Part shown: positions 5,907 through 7,986 of the stretch, piece after piece
Numbering within the stretch: position 1 is the first letter of the stretch
Layout of the letters: each line of letters begins with the position of its first letter
NCBI GenBank assembly: GCA_002789465.1
Contig: PFTH01000140.1
Span: 728-8,713 of the forward strand
Length of the DNA stretch: 7,986 bases
Source of the DNA: Candidatus Roizmanbacteria bacterium CG_4_9_14_0_8_um_filter_34_12
Lineage (GTDB): Bacteria > Patescibacteriota > Microgenomatia > UBA1406 > GWC2-37-13
Direction: 5' to 3'
Made by a program: the position numbers and the translations under genes
Notes under the pieces: model-generated
Told to the model about the DNA's origin: nothing
What the model saw: only the letters and a program-made list of their open reading frames with translations
Databases searched by the model: none

Positions 5907-5935
5907 AACATTTTCCCAAAATGCAAATTTAAGCA
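5907..5935 (-). repeat. Shared spacer element, copy C (between ATPases 3 and 4)
   Basis: The best copy: CATTTT-CCC-AAAATG is a perfect 6-base-arm palindrome followed by CAAATTTAAGCA. It lies 19 bases upstream of the third ATPase's -35 box and about 40 bases past the stop of the fourth. It is nearly identical to copy A over about 30 bases. Confidence 0.7.
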
Positions 5936-5970
5936 AAACAAATAAGTTTTATTAGTAACGGGATTGTCCT

Positions 5971-7200
5971 TCATTTGAATTGTTTAATTTGCCATGGGAA
6001 AATATAATGTTTATCTTTTTTTTCACCTTCAAGAGCAATTACACGCCACTTGGCAAGATGATATTTCTTCAAAAATGACTTAATCGCGCTTTGGTTGAAT
6101 TGATTGAAGCTGGTTTTTATCTCAATCGGCAACAGTTGTTTCTCATCATTAACAATAAAATCAATCTCTTGCTTATGTTTGGTCCGCCAAAAATAAATAG
6201 AGGATCTCCCATACTGTCTTACAAGTTCTCCAAATATATTTGTTTCAAATACAGACCCCAACAATGTCTTTTGAAACGTATGAAACCAAAGCATAGAGAC
6301 AAGACCGCTGTCAAAGAAAAAAATCTTCGGATTTTTGCTAATTTCAACCGAAGCGCTTTTACTGTAAGGAGCAACAAGTTTAATGACATATGTTTCTTCA
6401 AGAATTGATAGATATTTTTGTAAAGTGGGAAAGGAAATATTTGTTTCTTTTGAAAGTGAAGCCATATTAAGGAGATTGGACGATTGAGATGCCAGTATGT
6501 ACAACAGATTATTAAACTTCTTTATATTTTCTATATGGCCTAAATCTTTAATGTCCTTTCTAATATAGGTGTCAATAATCTGTAATAGAATTGTTTTTTT
6601 CTTTTCTTCTTCCTGTTCGAGGACGATTTTTGGATATCCGCCATAGATGACATATTCCCGATAGAGATTTTTAAGTTCCAGAATGTCCTTTCCAGTTTTT
6701 ACTTCAGGAATAACAATATTTTTTCCTTTAAAAGTTAAGAATTCTTTAAAAGAGAGATTGTATATTTCAAAATTAACAGTTCTCCCAACAAGAGAATCCT
6801 TAAATTTTGTTTTAATATCAAAGCTGGATGACCCAGATACTAATAAATGGATATTTTTATAGTGGTCGGCAACTATCTTAATAAAAGAAGAAGGATTGTC
6901 AAGATATTGGATTTCATCAATAAGAACGTGTATTGTCTCGTTTTCTTTATATCCTTTTGCTTTAATCATCTGGATAAAATTATCAACTCCTTTATTTATT
7001 TCAATAAGTAAGTCGGGGTATTCTAAATCAAAGTAAAATACTTGTTTATTTTGTTTTTTTAAGTATTGCTCGATATATAAGAGGATATATGTTTTTCCTA
7101 CTTGGCGAGAGCCATGAAGAACAACAACAAAATCATCTTGAAGATATTTTTTTATTTGCTCGAACACGCTCCTTTTATATATATTAATAGTGTCACTCAT
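5971..7200 (-). CDS. AAA_14/DUF4143 ATPase (fourth of four)
   Basis: A 409-residue protein with Walker A GSRQVGKTY (30-38), Walker B VLIDEIQYLDNP (92-103, D95 and E96), LLVSGSSS (119-126), GR at 139-140, YGGYPKIVL (186-194) and IRKDIKDLG (213-221). The DUF4143 part has IFFFDSGLVSML (293-304), FETNIFGEL (318-326), IYFWRTKHKQEIDFIV (335-350) and LPIEIKTS (357-364). The PD-(D/E)XK-like set (E319, D347, E360, K362) is intact. This is the most canonical member and a useful reference for the changes in the first and third. The plus-strand frame at 6091-6408 is a shadow of this gene. It is divergent from the AbiE-like pair across a 149-base spacer. The family is clear; the biological role is not established. 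Confidence 0.9.
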   Translation of the reverse strand: MSDTINIYKRSVFEQIKKYLQDDFVVVLHGSRQVGKTYILLYIEQYLKKQNKQVFYFDLEYPDLLIEINKGVDNFIQMIKAKGYKENETIHVLIDEIQYLDNPSSFIKIVADHYKNIHLLVSGSSSFDIKTKFKDSLVGRTVNFEIYNLSFKEFLTFKGKNIVIPEVKTGKDILELKNLYREYVIYGGYPKIVLEQEEEKKKTILLQIIDTYIRKDIKDLGHIENIKKFNNLLYILASQSSNLLNMASLSKETNISFPTLQKYLSILEETYVIKLVAPYSKSASVEISKNPKIFFFDSGLVSMLWFHTFQKTLLGSVFETNIFGELVRQYGRSSIYFWRTKHKQEIDFIVNDEKQLLPIEIKTSFNQFNQSAIKSFLKKYHLAKWRVIALEGEKKDKHYIFPWQIKQFK

Positions 7201-7216
7201 ATTAAAGTATGTTTTA

Positions 7217-7244
7217 ATGATAGTACTTTTTTTTATAAAGTCAA
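7217..7244 (-). promoter_or_regulatory. Promoter of the fourth ATPase
   Basis: On the minus strand, TTGACT (7244-7239), a 16-base spacer containing eight consecutive A, and TATCAT (7222-7217). Start is predicted near 7210, about ten bases before ATG at 7200, with no Shine-Dalgarno. Unlike the other spacers, no CATTTT-CCC-AAAATG element is found upstream. Confidence 0.55.
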
Positions 7245-7333
7245 GTTCAAATCAATCTATGGTTATTTATAGAAAAGAATAAGTTCAATTTTTAAGCCAA
7301 ACAATTCTTCTAATGATTTCCATCTACTTATTA

Positions 7334-7339
7334 TATAAT
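7334..7339 (+). promoter_or_regulatory. -10 box of the AbiE-like operon
   Basis: TATAAT lies ten bases before ATG at 7350. Transcription would start near 7346, leaving a leader of about four bases. No convincing -35 box is seen at the right distance, so this call rests on the perfect -10 hexamer and its position. Confidence 0.45.
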
Positions 7340-7349
7340 ATACATACAT

Positions 7350-7649
7350 ATGAAAATTCCCAAATCTCTTCATGGTTATTTTTGGGATGTGGATGTGAGA
7401 AAACTTGATCCGGAAAAAAAGCCATATTTTGTGATCAACCGGCTATTGGATAAAGGTGATTTTAAAGCAATACGTTGGGTAATGAAAAAATACAGTAAAA
7501 AACAAATCAAAGAAACATTTGAAAAAATACGAGATTTTAACGTCAAGGTCGGTAATTTTTGGTCTTTATTTTTAGAAATTCCCGCAAAAGATATTGTATG
7601 TTTACAACCGTCTTATCAAAAAATGCGCAGAATGCATTGGCCATATTAG
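7350..7649 (+). CDS. DUF6922-like antitoxin of an AbiE-type pair
   Basis: A 99-residue protein with the pattern of small DUF6922-type proteins encoded just before AbiEii-like nucleotidyltransferases: LHGYFWDVD near the start (8-15), PYFVINRLLDKGDFKAIRWV (25-44), a helical YSKKQIKETFEKIRDFN (48-64), NFWSLFLEI (69-77) and a terminal HWPY. By context it is the antitoxin that neutralises the downstream toxin, replacing the larger AbiEi repressor. No clear helix-turn-helix is seen. Its 3' end overlaps the toxin gene by 52 bases in another frame, so the two are translationally linked. ATG at 7350 follows a TATAAT by ten bases and has no Shine-Dalgarno sequence. Stop TAG. The family name is from memory of its pattern and is fairly likely rather than certain. 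Confidence 0.75.
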   Translation: MKIPKSLHGYFWDVDVRKLDPEKKPYFVINRLLDKGDFKAIRWVMKKYSKKQIKETFEKIRDFNVKVGNFWSLFLEIPAKDIVCLQPSYQKMRRMHWPY

Positions 7650-7986
7650 GAGAAAGTGGTGTTTTACCTAAAAAAACTTATTTAGCCGGCGGATCTGCAT
7701 TGGCACTTCAATATGGTCATAGGATCTCCATTGATTTTGATTTTTTTACTCCACTTCATTTCAAAGAAAAAAAAATCGCTAAACAGTTGGCAACAATAGG
7801 TAGTTTCGAGATAAATAGAATAGAAGCAGATACAATCTTGGGTGAATTTAATAAGATTAAATTTAGCCTCTTTACTTATAGTTATTCTTTGGTTAAAGAA
7901 CCGATTATAGTGACCGCAAAACGAAATGTCATCCCCATGAAGATGGGGATCCAGTCTATAATTACCTTATTTATAATCAATTATAT
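7598..7986 (+). CDS. AbiEii-type nucleotidyltransferase toxin, partial and probably disrupted
   Basis: An open frame of 129 complete codons running off the window's right end, starting MFTTVLSKNAQNALAILGES. The signature KKTYLAGGSALALQYGHRIS (26-44), continuing IDFDFF, gives the nucleotidyltransferase GGS (31-33) and the metal-binding D46-x-D48 of AbiEii/MenT-like toxins. These transfer nucleotides, in some cases to tRNA acceptor ends. IKFSLFTYSYSLVKEPII (87-104) is the usual next strand. Instead of the expected conserved ASxxDIAxMK and R-x-x-x-KDF segments, the frame reads NVIPMKMGIQS (110-120), which is the translation of a palindromic repeat. The C-terminal half may therefore be lost or separated, and the toxin may be inactive. 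It overlaps the antitoxin gene by 52 bases; homologues commonly begin at the equivalent methionine. No stop is reached in the window. Confidence 0.8.
   Translation, partial: MFTTVLSKNAQNALAILGESGVLPKKTYLAGGSALALQYGHRISIDFDFFTPLHFKEKKIAKQLATIGSFEINRIEADTILGEFNKIKFSLFTYSYSLVKEPIIVTAKRNVIPMKMGIQSIITLFIINY
7928..7954. repeat. Palindromic repeat (VIPMKMGIQ type) inside the toxin frame
   Basis: Perfect 8-bp arms ATCCCCAT (7931-7938) and ATGGGGAT (7943-7950) around loop GAAG, framed by GTC and CCAG. GTCATnCCC...GGGnATCCAG is a widely dispersed bacterial palindromic repeat, recognisable in proteins as VIPxKxGIQ. Here it lies in frame within the AbiEii-type gene. Confidence 0.75.

Noticed and set aside
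6219..6401. 60-codon minus-strand frame inside the fourth ATPase
   Set aside because: It is an out-of-frame overlap with the DUF4143 part of the gene, without motifs.
6091..6408. 105-codon plus-strand open frame inside the fourth ATPase
   Set aside because: It is the complement of a well-supported ATPase gene, has no family-like motif and no promoter; it is a shadow frame.
7201..7349. Fifth copy of the CATTTT-CCC-AAAATG element upstream of the fourth ATPase
   Set aside because: The spacer was read on both strands and no match to the AAAATGCAAAT core was found.

Overview
The window is AT-rich bacterial DNA with small spacers and bacterial -35/-10 promoters. Nearly every start lacks a Shine-Dalgarno sequence, and several promoters place transcription start on, or within about ten bases of, the start codon. 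TGA is used as a normal stop: the antitoxin gene ends in TGA inside an ATGA overlap, so a UGA-recoded lineage is unlikely. This style, together with short dispersed hairpin repeats and stacked toxin-antitoxin and DUF4143 ATPase genes, fits a Patescibacteria (CPR, for example Microgenomates-like) genome. That placement is an inference from style; no marker gene is present.

Layout. (1) 26-775, minus: a sugar-nucleotide pyrophosphorylase-like nucleotidyltransferase, preceded by a cluster of strong hairpins (784-894) that resembles the ends of a transposase-less IS200/IS605 element. (2) 1054-1715, minus: a type II toxin-antitoxin operon, AbrB/MazE-like antitoxin first and PIN-domain RNase toxin second, overlapping by 4 bases, with a good promoter and a tandem repeat at the predicted transcription start. 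(3) 1843-7200, minus: four consecutive ATPases with an N-terminal AAA_14 P-loop domain and a C-terminal DUF4143 domain carrying PD-(D/E)XK-like motifs. They are divergent from one another, separated by 125-202 bases, and each has its own CTTGAC-type promoter. A short palindromic element (consensus CATTTT-CCC-AAAATG followed by CAAAT) lies in the three spacers between them, and a fourth, weaker copy follows the PIN toxin gene. (4) 7350-7986, plus: a divergently transcribed AbiE-like pair, a small DUF6922-like antitoxin overlapping an AbiEii-type nucleotidyltransferase toxin. The toxin frame runs off the window and contains a palindromic repeat near the point where its conserved C-terminal part should begin.

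Taken together this looks like an accessory island where toxin-antitoxin modules and self-contained ATPase genes have accumulated. The ATPases look like independent single-gene units rather than an operon, because each has its own promoter. The most unusual points are the four-gene ATPase array with a shared intergenic element, the leaderless promoter design, and two overlapping palindromes covering the promoter of the third ATPase. I do not recognise a described multi-gene system in the array, and its function cannot be named from sequence alone.
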